Source of the DNA: an uncultured Collinsella sp.
GTDB taxonomy: Bacteria; Actinomycetota; Coriobacteriia; Coriobacteriales; Coriobacteriaceae
Assembly (NCBI GenBank): GCA_900555955.1
Contig: USNA01000041.1
Location: 1 to 7,483, forward strand
DNA length: 7,483 nucleotides
Direction of reading: 5' to 3'
Positions 1 through 5,706 of this stretch are shown here, piece after piece. Made by a program: the position numbers and the translations under genes. The notes below the pieces were generated by a model that saw only the letters and a program-made list of their open reading frames with translations, was not told where the DNA came from and did not search any database. Within the stretch, counting starts at the first letter, position 1. The number at the start of each line of letters is the position of its first letter.

Positions 1-379
1 GTTCGCGCGCAAAGCCGGCAGCATCGGCATCGCCAATCGCCAGGACAAAGTCCACGCCTTCGTCGGTCGCCAGGGCCACGGCTTCGTCGACCAGTTCGTC
101 TCCCCCGTCGCCCTCAAACGAGCCGCAGCGGAAAAGCACACGCTCGAGTAGGGCTCGAGCGAGCGAACCAAGTGCCGCCGAGACAAGCTCATCGCGCGTA
201 TGCTTGTCACCGCCCAACACGACCAGTGCCTTGGTGCCAGCGTAGTGGGCAACCAATCGCCCGCACCAGCGAGCCACATCCCCATCCGCAACCAAGCGCG
301 TCGGCATACCAAACCCATAATTGACCATCTTTCCCACAACCCTTCCGTGCGCATAGGCGGTATCAATCGTTAGGCTCAT
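1..379 (-). CDS. Iron-containing alcohol dehydrogenase-like protein, N-terminal part (3' end beyond window)
   Basis: Reading the minus strand from ATG 377-379 gives 126 open codons running off the window edge. From residue 18 the text MVNYGFGMPTRL, then KALVVLGGD (about 50-58) and EGVDFVLAIGDAD (about 107-119) follow the N-terminal NAD(P)-binding Rossmann-like domain of Fe-dependent alcohol dehydrogenases, which usually begin with an N-F-x-F-x-x-P-T motif and reach a GGGSxxD loop. Here that loop reads GDADAAG, so the glycines and serine that contact the cofactor phosphate are replaced. The metal-binding Asp/His residues lie outside the window. The start is uncertain: ATG 379 has no clear ribosome site, whereas ATG 326-328 matches the usual family N-terminus and has GGAAGG 12 bases upstream. 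Family known, homology inferred by eye; catalytic activity is doubtful. It is divergent from the SOS operon and probably unrelated to it. Confidence 0.6.
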   Translation of the reverse strand, partial: MSLTIDTAYAHGRVVGKMVNYGFGMPTRLVADGDVARWCGRLVAHYAGTKALVVLGGDKHTRDELVSAALGSLARALLERVLFRCGSFEGDGGDELVDEAVALATDEGVDFVLAIGDADAAGFARE

Positions 380-477
380 GCTACGAAGCAAGGTTTTCCG
401 AGCTGTTTCGCACTCTTTAGAGCTGCGTTAAAACCCGATGCAGTTGCACGACTATACCTGGCAAAAAGGAACAGGTT

Positions 478-506
478 TTGACGATGTCCGGACGAGCGGG
501 TATTAT
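478..506 (+). promoter_or_regulatory. Sigma70-type promoter of the polymerase-yolD operon
   Basis: TTGACG (478-483) and TATTAT (501-506) are separated by exactly 17 bases, a near-ideal housekeeping promoter. The spacer contains the 8-base palindrome GTCCGGAC (486-493). The expected transcription start, about 512-514, falls inside the first LexA box, so bound LexA would block initiation. The resulting leader before ATG 552 is about 40 bases. Confidence 0.75.
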
Positions 507-537
507 CGAACAGATATTCGATAAGAACATGTGTTTG
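507..537 (+). promoter_or_regulatory. Tandem LexA (SOS) boxes
   Basis: Box 1 is CGAACAGATATTCG (507-520) and box 2 is AGAACATGTGTTTG (524-537). Against the Gram-positive/actinobacterial consensus CGAACRNRYGTTYG each matches 13 of 14 positions (box 1 has A for the first G of the right arm, box 2 has A for the leading C). The boxes are 17 bases apart centre to centre and begin directly after the -10 hexamer. This makes the downstream polymerase a predicted SOS gene repressed by LexA and induced through RecA-stimulated LexA cleavage. LexA and RecA themselves are not in the window. Confidence 0.8.
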
Positions 538-539
538 AT

Positions 540-545
540 GGAGGG
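540..545 (+). promoter_or_regulatory. Ribosome-binding site fixing the polymerase start at 552
   Basis: GGAGGG lies six bases before ATG 552. The alternative in-frame GTG at 531 sits inside the second LexA box, has no Shine-Dalgarno sequence and would leave almost no leader after the predicted transcription start, so 552 is preferred. Confidence 0.75.
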
Positions 546-551
546 ACACGG

Positions 552-2057
552 ATGGCGCACGAGCAGCACACCTATATCTGCATCGACCTCAAGACGTTTT
601 ATGCCAGCGTCGAGTGCGTCGACCGTGGGCTCGATCCGCTCACCACCAACCTAGTCGTTGCCGACGAATCGCGCGGACGCACGACCATCTGCCTCGCCAT
701 CACGCAGGCCATGAAGGACTTAGGTATTCACAACCGCTGCCGCCTATTCGAGATTCCCGACGGCATCGACTACATCAAGGCCGTACCGCGCATGCAGCAC
801 TACATGGAGGTGTCGGCGCAGATCTACGGTATCTACCTGGAATACGTCAGTCCGCAAGACGTTCACGTCTACTCAATTGACGAGTGCTTTATCGACGTGA
901 CACCCTATCTGGACCTCTATCACACCGATGCGGAAGGCTTCGCCTGCATGTTGCGCGACGAGGTCCTGGCGCGCACCGGCATCACGGCGACGGTCGGCAT
1001 CGGCCCCAACCTATTCCAGGCCAAAGTTGCACTCGATATCACCGCCAAGCACGTACCCAGCCGCATCGGCATACTCGACGATGAGACCTTTCGCAAGGAA
1101 ATCTGGCCCCATCGTCCCATCACCGATATCTGGGGCATCGGCCCCGGCGTGGCAGCACGACTCGAAAAATACGGCGTCTACGATCTGATGGGCGTCGCGG
1201 CGCTCGACGAAAACCTGCTTTACGACGAGCTCGGCGTCAATGCCGAGTATCTCATCGACCACGCCTTCGGACGCGAGCCGACAACCATCGCCGATATCCA
1301 AGCCTATCGCCCGCAAGCAACTTCGACCACCACAGGACAGGTGCTCTCGAAGGGCTATGCCTACGAGCAGGCCTACACCGTCTTGCGCGAGATGGTCGAC
1401 AACGCCGTGTTGGACTTGATCGATAAGCACGTGGTCTGCGACAGCATCTCGCTCTTTGTGGGCTACGCGAGCGAGCGCGCCGACATACGCAGGCTTGATG
1501 CCAGCGGTACTGCACAATATGTGGACGGATGCGGACGCCTGCCCTCGAGTACGTCGAGCATCGAACCCACCGCAACCGCCGGCCCCGAGCTCGCGCCCCG
1601 TGCTCCCAAGCCCGTCCAGCGCGATGACGAACGGCGCCGCCTGGTGCGCGAAGCGCAGGCAATCGATGGCATCTTTGTGGGAGAGCATGGTGGCAAACCG
1701 CGTGGTGGCTATGCCGCGCTCTTTGCGCACTCCAACGCCTCGCGCAAGCTGCCCGAGCGTACCAATTCGTTTAAGAAGATCATGGGCTATTTCGATGAGC
1801 TCTGGGCGCAGACTGTCGATCCCAAACGACCGGTCAAGCGCATCAACCTGGGCTTTAGCAATCTTGTGCCCGAGGAATTTGCCACCATCGATCTGTTCAG
1901 CGATATCGAGGCCGATGAGCGCGAGCGCGACCTGGCGCGCGCCGTCCTGGCCGTGAAAGGCAAGTACGGCAAGAACGCGCTCGTCAAGGGATTAAGCTTT
2001 ACCGCCGGCGCCACCGCGCGCGAGCGCAACGATCAAGTTGGAGGACACCGTGCCTAA
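552..2057 (+). CDS. Y-family (UmuC/UvrX-like) translesion DNA polymerase
   Basis: A 501-residue Y-family polymerase, predicted to copy past DNA lesions at stalled forks with low fidelity. The palm begins with CIDLKTFYASVEC: D12 is the first metal ligand and Y17 occupies the steric-gate position (compare D8/F13 in DinB). YSIDECFID supplies the catalytic pair D110-E111. GIGPNLFQAKVALD (about 149-162) and the helix-hairpin-helix DIWGIGPGVAARL (about 191-203) are the usual following motifs. The C-terminus has RKLPERTNSF, a YGKNALVKG motif and the terminal RERNDQVGGH, as in Firmicutes/Actinobacteria UvrX-type proteins. It is longer than typical members (about 410-430) because roughly 80 variable residues (about 310-390, Pro/Arg/Ser rich) sit within the little-finger region. 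The gene follows an SOS promoter and overlaps yolD by 8 bases. Such proteins are often misnamed 'ImpB/MucB/SamB' or 'DNA methylase'. The family is clear; which Y-family subgroup is less so. Confidence 0.92.
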   Translation: MAHEQHTYICIDLKTFYASVECVDRGLDPLTTNLVVADESRGRTTICLAITQAMKDLGIHNRCRLFEIPDGIDYIKAVPRMQHYMEVSAQIYGIYLEYVSPQDVHVYSIDECFIDVTPYLDLYHTDAEGFACMLRDEVLARTGITATVGIGPNLFQAKVALDITAKHVPSRIGILDDETFRKEIWPHRPITDIWGIGPGVAARLEKYGVYDLMGVAALDENLLYDELGVNAEYLIDHAFGREPTTIADIQAYRPQATSTTTGQVLSKGYAYEQAYTVLREMVDNAVLDLIDKHVVCDSISLFVGYASERADIRRLDASGTAQYVDGCGRLPSSTSSIEPTATAGPELAPRAPKPVQRDDERRRLVREAQAIDGIFVGEHGGKPRGGYAALFAHSNASRKLPERTNSFKKIMGYFDELWAQTVDPKRPVKRINLGFSNLVPEEFATIDLFSDIEADERERDLARAVLAVKGKYGKNALVKGLSFTAGATARERNDQVGGHRA

Positions 2058-2475
2058 ACCCAAACAACAGCCCATGCGCCCGCCGACCGCCTTCGAGCGC
2101 CTGGCGGACCCCGAGGGCAGACGCCGCGCAGCCGACCCCAACCTCACTGCCAACGGTGCCGTGCGCGCCAACCGCGCCGCACAGTTTATGCCCTTTGCCG
2201 CCCTCACGGGATACTACGAACTCGTGCGCAAGCAGGAAATCACCGTCGAGCAAAAACGTGAGCTCACGGAAGAAAAAGCCCTCGAGCTTTCGCAAAAGCT
2301 CGAGGGCCTCAAACGCGGCGACTTGGTGCGCGTCACCTATTACGATACGTACGGCTATCGTAGCCGCACGGGCATTCTCGACGAAGCGTTACCCGCATTC
2401 AAGCTGCTCAAACTCAGGGATATCGCCATCAACTTCGACGATATCCAGGACATTGAGCTACGCGGACGAGCCTAG
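2050..2475 (+). CDS. YolD-like protein
   Basis: A 141-residue YolD-like protein. The signature is RANRAAQFMPFAALTGYYEL (about 38-57), a charged helical segment, then LKRGDLVRVTYYDTYGYRSRTG, a small beta-rich region. YolD-like genes typically sit beside UmuC/UvrX-type polymerases and are thought to act as a UmuD-like accessory, though the mechanism is poorly known. The start is GTG 2050 with GGAGG at 2040-2044; the upstream in-frame TTG 2038 lacks such a site. The start overlaps the polymerase end by 8 bases, indicating translational coupling within one SOS operon. The stop TAG (2473-2475) shares the sequence CTAG with the stop of the convergent minus-strand gene. The codons for KALELSQKLEG also form a strong terminator for that opposing gene (see 2268-2307). 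Confidence 0.88.
   Translation: MPKPKQQPMRPPTAFERLADPEGRRRAADPNLTANGAVRANRAAQFMPFAALTGYYELVRKQEITVEQKRELTEEKALELSQKLEGLKRGDLVRVTYYDTYGYRSRTGILDEALPAFKLLKLRDIAINFDDIQDIELRGRA
2268..2307 (-). terminator. Intrinsic terminator for the minus-strand surface-protein gene, inside yolD
   Basis: Arms GCCCTCGAGCTTT (2278-2290) and AAAGCTCGAGGGC (2295-2307) are perfectly complementary over 13 bp with a 4-base loop. Read on the minus strand, the stem is followed at once by TTTTTCTTCC, a classical Rho-independent terminator. On the plus strand no T run follows (CTCAAACG), so it is directional. It lies about 165 bases beyond the stop of the minus-strand gene 2472-5023 and would end that transcript within the convergent yolD coding region. 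Termination itself is inferred. Confidence 0.75.
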
Positions 2476-3569
2476 CGACGAGAACGCTTGCGCAAGACGA
2501 GAGCAATGCCAAGCACTGCGGCAGCTGCAACCAGCAATCCCAAGACCAGCGTGAGGGTCGAGTCGCCAGCGCGAGGCAGCGAGCCGTCCTTCGGAGTCTT
2601 CTTAGCGGTCGTCGTGACGGTGGTCGTGGTGCTGCTCGACTGGTCGTTGCCACCCGTCTGGCTGCCGCCAGGCTGATCGCCGCCACCCGGCTGCGAAGGA
2701 TCGGTGGGTTCCGTCGGATCCGGAGTACCGGGATCAACCGGATTCTCCGAATTCTCCTTGCGCTGGATCCAGACCTGGCAACCATAGAACGGGTTGGCGG
2801 TACCAAGGCACAGACCCTGGTTGGTCACCGCAAAGGTGCGCAGACCATGGTTATACGGATCGTTAAAGCCATTGGTCGTCAGCGTCGTAAAGTTCACGCC
2901 GTCCTCGGTCACATACATATCAAAGCCGCGCTCGGCATCGCGCAGGTAACACATGCACGTAAGGACACTCTGCAACTTCTTGAGGTTCTCCTCGCTCAGC
3001 AGCTTATCGAGCGCATCCTGAATATCGCTCGGCAGCTCGGTGCCATAGGCATCCTCGTACTGCTGCTTCAGGCTCTCATAGCTATCGAGCATGTCCTGAT
3101 ACTGGTCGGCAAAGGACTTGAAGTACGCGATCTCGCCATCGATCTTCTGGACATAAGCGGCGTCGTCCTCAAAGTCCTGGGACATCGTCGCGGCCTGATC
3201 GCAAAGACCGCCCGCGGCATCCTCCAGCGCATCGCTCAGATCGCCAAAGCCCTTAGCAACCTCGGTCTTCTCGTCATCGACATCGACGGCCTTGTTTGAA
3301 TCATCAACCTCAGCAGCTTCGTTCGAATCATCGACCTCGACGGCCTCGTTTGAATCATCGTCCGCAAGCGTGTTCACGGGAACGATGGGGTCGTCAGGCG
3401 ATTTCTTGTCGAGCAGGTGATTGAGCAGGTCCCTAAGGCGCTGAACCTGAGAGTCCCACTCCTCGGGCGTCATATCGATAATGTCGCCATTGGAGAACTG
3501 GCCGATCGGCTCAAGCAGGCTCGCGGTATCAAAGGTACCGATATACAGCTTGCCGTCGAACTTCTGCAT
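2472..3569 (-). CDS. C-terminal fragment of the surface protein: helical insertion, stalk and LPRAG cell-wall sorting signal
   Basis: This frame is open from about 3640 with its first ATG at 3567-3569, but nothing resembling a Shine-Dalgarno sequence precedes that ATG, so it is probably not translated alone. Residues 1-50 (KLYIGTFDTAS) finish a blade-like repeat. Residues about 58-210 are an acidic, helix-rich insertion that begins with three 9-residue repeats of the type DDSNEAVEV and continues as probable coiled coil. Residues about 214-270 (RGFDMYVTEDGVNF, NHGLRTFAV, GLCLGTANPFYG) resume the propeller. A Pro/Gly/Thr-rich stalk (about 274-330) leads to LPRAGD (331-336), a hydrophobic helix and the tail RKRSRR: a sortase signal with Ala in the usual Thr position. 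The expected location is covalent attachment to peptidoglycan at the cell surface. Ligand unknown. Confidence 0.75.
   Translation of the reverse strand: MQKFDGKLYIGTFDTASLLEPIGQFSNGDIIDMTPEEWDSQVQRLRDLLNHLLDKKSPDDPIVPVNTLADDDSNEAVEVDDSNEAAEVDDSNKAVDVDDEKTEVAKGFGDLSDALEDAAGGLCDQAATMSQDFEDDAAYVQKIDGEIAYFKSFADQYQDMLDSYESLKQQYEDAYGTELPSDIQDALDKLLSEENLKKLQSVLTCMCYLRDAERGFDMYVTEDGVNFTTLTTNGFNDPYNHGLRTFAVTNQGLCLGTANPFYGCQVWIQRKENSENPVDPGTPDPTEPTDPSQPGGGDQPGGSQTGGNDQSSSTTTTVTTTAKKTPKDGSLPRAGDSTLTLVLGLLVAAAAVLGIALVLRKRSRR
3274..3354 (-). repeat. Three 27-bp tandem repeats encoding acidic 9-residue units
   Basis: Copies lie at 3274-3300, 3301-3327 and 3328-3354, followed by the first six bases of a fourth. 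The copies differ mainly at third codon positions and a few others. They encode DDSNEAVEV, DDSNEAAEV and DDSNKAVDV. The unit is a multiple of three, so changes in copy number would preserve the frame and alter linker length. Confidence 0.85.
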
Positions 3570-3610
3570 GCGCCAAATGTACTGGTTCTCGTTTCGGCCA
3601 AAGCCCGAAG

Positions 3611-5023
3611 TCAGGCCGGAAATACCGCCCTCGGGAACATGTCGGTGCGATCGCCAACGACGAGCTCCATGTTCTCGTCCTTGTCCATGCGATAGATGTT
3701 AACCGACTGCTCAAGATTGGCATTCACAAACGAGCAGTCAACGCCACCCATGCTGCTCTTGCCGCCCTCTTCGGTGTTGGATTTGTTGAACAGGATGCGC
3801 TCGAGGGCAATCTCCTCGTCGTTGTATTCACCGATATAGAGGTAGTCGTTGTAGACGATGAGGTTGGCAGCGCCAGAACGGGTACGGGCAGGATCGATGC
3901 CAAAGCAGTACTTTGCACCGTCCGTCTTCTGATCGCCGACAATGGGAGTCCACGAATAGCTGCCGTCGGCATTCTTGTCGCCACGGACCATGGCAAACGA
4001 CTGCATGGAATTATCATCGGGAGCGTTCTCGGGCGTACCGGTGCAGATGGTCGCATAGAGATGGCCATTGTACGAGACCATATCCCAAATGGCGCCGCCG
4101 TAGATGCTGTCCTGATAGCGAATCGCCGGATAGCCAAACAGCGTCTCCGAGTTGGCAATCTCGGTGAAGCTGTCCTGGCCCTTCGAGGGGTCAGACGACG
4201 TCAGGATTGTCGACACAAAATTACCGTTCGCGTCTTTACCCACATTACTGATGACGAGCTGGCCATCATGGACGCACATGCCGCGGATACCGGTAGAAAT
4301 GCCCTGCTTGTAGGCAGCACCGTAATCCTGCATGCTCGAAAGGCCCTGATAGACAACTTTGTACTCATCCGTCTTAGGATCGATCTCGTATACAGCAGGC
4401 AGGCCGCCTTTGCCGTCATTGGTCCTGACGCTGCCGCAGAAATAGAGCTTACCCTTATAGCTCACGGCATTGCGGAACAAAGGAGCGACGCCGTTGAGCG
4501 ATTCAGAGAGTAGCAGCTTGGTCTCACCGGTCTTGGTATTGATCTTGACCAAGATGCCGCCGCTGTCCTTGTCGGCCGTGCCGTCCTCCTTCTGCTGTCC
4601 ATAGAAGAAGGTACCGTTAAACATGGCCTCCAGCGTCAGGCGCATGGTTTCGACATCAAAGGAATCGCCCAGCGTGCTGTTCATGAGCGTCAGCGTGTTG
4701 CCCATCGCCGCATAGCAGGTGCCCACATAAAGCCAGTCACCATAGCTCGCAGCCGCCCAAGTGTAGCTCTGGCCGCGATCGCCTTCGTTGTTGGCCGTAT
4801 TACCATCGGCGCCCGGAACGGCAACGGCACCGTTACCCTGGTAGTCGACGATGCCATCCGGCTGCGACGTTCCTACCGTAGGATGCGAGAGCTTCTCAAA
4901 GGAATACCCATTTCCCGCATTGTAGGTAACGGCACCCGATGCGTCTTCGGCGTGCGCCGGCAGCGGCGATACCAAGATAGCGGCAAGCGCTGCCACCAAG
5001 CCAAGTGTTCCCACTCGTCTCAT
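3611..5023 (-). CDS. N-terminal fragment of the surface protein: signal peptide and beta-propeller-like domain
   Basis: A 470-residue frame with a clear Sec signal peptide (MRR, hydrophobic stretch, PLPAHA with likely cleavage after A25). The mature part repeats a blade-like pattern, aromatic-Gly-x-Leu-Tyr-(V/I/F)-Gly: DWLYVGTCYA, GKLYFCGSV, GQLVISNVG, GHLYATICTG, DYLYIGEYND. This points to an extracellular six- to eight-bladed propeller. I recognise the overall pattern from uncharacterised secreted actinobacterial proteins but know no substrate. ATG 5021-5023 is preceded by GGGGAGG (5034-5040 on the minus strand) with a 10-base gap. The last six residues (RAVFPA) are out of the ancestral frame; the true continuation is the 2472-3569 frame. 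The gene is probably monocistronic. Confidence 0.78.
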   Translation of the reverse strand: MRRVGTLGLVAALAAILVSPLPAHAEDASGAVTYNAGNGYSFEKLSHPTVGTSQPDGIVDYQGNGAVAVPGADGNTANNEGDRGQSYTWAAASYGDWLYVGTCYAAMGNTLTLMNSTLGDSFDVETMRLTLEAMFNGTFFYGQQKEDGTADKDSGGILVKINTKTGETKLLLSESLNGVAPLFRNAVSYKGKLYFCGSVRTNDGKGGLPAVYEIDPKTDEYKVVYQGLSSMQDYGAAYKQGISTGIRGMCVHDGQLVISNVGKDANGNFVSTILTSSDPSKGQDSFTEIANSETLFGYPAIRYQDSIYGGAIWDMVSYNGHLYATICTGTPENAPDDNSMQSFAMVRGDKNADGSYSWTPIVGDQKTDGAKYCFGIDPARTRSGAANLIVYNDYLYIGEYNDEEIALERILFNKSNTEEGGKSSMGGVDCSFVNANLEQSVNIYRMDKDENMELVVGDRTDMFPRAVFPA

Positions 5024-5294
5024 AAGGTTATAGCCTCCCCTGTCCTAAAGCCCAGTTTTAGCATTCTTCATTTCTGTCCACGGTTAATTGCAATCTGAGC
5101 ACAGCAATAATCAGCGTATAAATATACACCTGTAATTTTTGGACGGGTTCATAGATGCTCGATTGGTAGCGAATTCCGCGCAAACCGTCACCAAACTCCA
5201 CTTTTGCCGCATCTAAAGGTTATTTTTGCGCAAATTTTTGGATGCCGATAGTCACAATGGGCAGGAGGCTGGTACCCACCGGAGAGGGCAACGC
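5024..5294. other. AT-rich intergenic region without a gene
   Basis: 271 bases between two minus-strand genes, clearly more AT-rich than the coding DNA. It must hold the promoter of the surface-protein gene, but no convincing -35/-10 pair stands out; TTACAG followed 17 bases on by GATTAT (minus strand) is a weak guess. Short dyads are present: GTATA-AA-TATAC near 5115-5126, CTAAA/TTTAG (5045-5049/5057-5061) in the leader, and the perfect palindrome TTTGCGCAAA (5225-5234), flanked by GCATC/GATGC. AATTTTTGGA occurs twice (5134-5143, 5233-5242). No terminator of the HMA gene was recognised. Confidence 0.5.
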
Positions 5295-5678
5295 CTACAT
5301 TTTCATAACGTAATAGCCCGCACCCCTCACTGCCGTCTCGAGTGTGTCGCGATCAACCGGGCGCTTCGAGCGCACGCGTGCCGTGTGGTCCGCGTACGTT
5401 ACCGTAGCCCACACGCCATCAAGCGCATTGAGGGCATTCGTCACATTCCGGGCGCAGCCGTCGCAACTCATGCCGCCGATAAGGAGTTCCTCACGATAGG
5501 GGTAGTGGGACTCGTCGGTGTCTGCCACCACAACCTTTTTGGCCTTCTTGCCGCTCGCACCATCGCTGCAGCAACTCTTCCCGTGTGTCGAAGCGGCAAT
5601 GCGACGCAGTCCAAAAAACATGCCGACGGCAATGACGGTCAGCACGATGAGATTCGCAGGGTTGAGCAAGTCACTCAT
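5295..5678 (-). CDS. Membrane-tethered heavy-metal-associated (HMA) domain protein
   Basis: A 127-residue protein. Residues about 9-24 form one hydrophobic helix (NLIVLTVIAVGMFFGL), followed by basic residues and a vicinal cysteine pair in GKSCCSDG (C36, C37), then a Lys-rich linker. Residues about 62-127 are an HMA (ferredoxin-like) domain with the metal-binding motif GMSCDGC (M70, C72, C75). HMA domains carry Cu(I), less often Zn, Cd or Hg, to P-type ATPases. Ordinary CopZ chaperones are soluble and about 70 residues; here the domain is anchored, with an N-terminus recalling the small Cys-rich membrane proteins found beside FeoB. ATG 5676-5678 is chosen because AAAGGGG lies five bases upstream; a GTG at 5699 in frame is the alternative. 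No copper ATPase is in view. The upstream GC-tract dyad supports copper-responsive control. Confidence 0.82.
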   Translation of the reverse strand: MSDLLNPANLIVLTVIAVGMFFGLRRIAASTHGKSCCSDGASGKKAKKVVVADTDESHYPYREELLIGGMSCDGCARNVTNALNALDGVWATVTYADHTARVRSKRPVDRDTLETAVRGAGYYVMKM

Positions 5679-5706
5679 GCGTTCCCCTTTCAGTAGCACT
5701 ATCTAG

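Larger units (their letters stand above)
2472..5023 (-). pseudogene. Frameshift-split gene for a secreted, sortase-anchored beta-propeller-like protein
   Basis: Two adjacent minus-strand reading frames make one protein if a single base is restored near 3631-3637. The upstream frame reads through DRTDMFP and then goes off to RAVFPA and a stop at 3611. One extra C (CCC to CCCC on the minus strand, GGG at 3633-3635 on the plus strand) instead gives MFPEGGISGLTSGFGRNENQ and continues smoothly into the downstream frame. The restored product would be about 850 residues: signal peptide, beta-propeller-like repeats, helical insertion, last blade, Pro/Gly/Thr-rich stalk, LPRAG sorting signal. The downstream part has no ribosome site of its own. 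The lesion could be a real inactivating mutation or a sequencing error at a short C run; no classical slippery heptamer for programmed shifting is visible. Confidence 0.75.

Noticed and set aside
531..551. GTG 531 as polymerase start (adds MFDGGTR)
   Set aside because: It lies within the second LexA box, lacks a ribosome site, and ATG 552 has GGAGGG at ideal spacing.
1011..1730. 239-residue minus-strand open frame antisense to the polymerase
   Set aside because: It lies wholly within a well-supported Y-family polymerase gene and has no recognisable domain; a shadow of high-GC codon use.
2487..2496. CTTGCGCAAG palindrome as terminator after yolD
   Set aside because: The stem is only five base pairs at most, without a loop or T run; it encodes the basic tail of the surface protein.
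2847..3299. 150-residue plus-strand frame opposite the surface-protein gene
   Set aside because: Antisense of the helical insertion; the hydrophobic, Ile/Leu-rich content comes from complementing acidic codons and there is no ribosome site.
3274..3354. Possible CRISPR or regulatory repeat array
   Set aside because: The 27-bp units are directly adjacent without spacers, in frame, and encode acidic 9-residue repeats.
3625..3645. Programmed -1 ribosomal frameshift in the surface-protein gene
   Set aside because: No X-XXY-YYZ slippery heptamer is present at the junction and I saw no clear downstream stimulatory stem; a base loss or sequencing error is simpler.
5226..5696. 156-residue plus-strand open frame opposite the HMA gene
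   Set aside because: The minus frame has a clear HMA motif, membrane helix and ribosome site; the plus frame has no motif.
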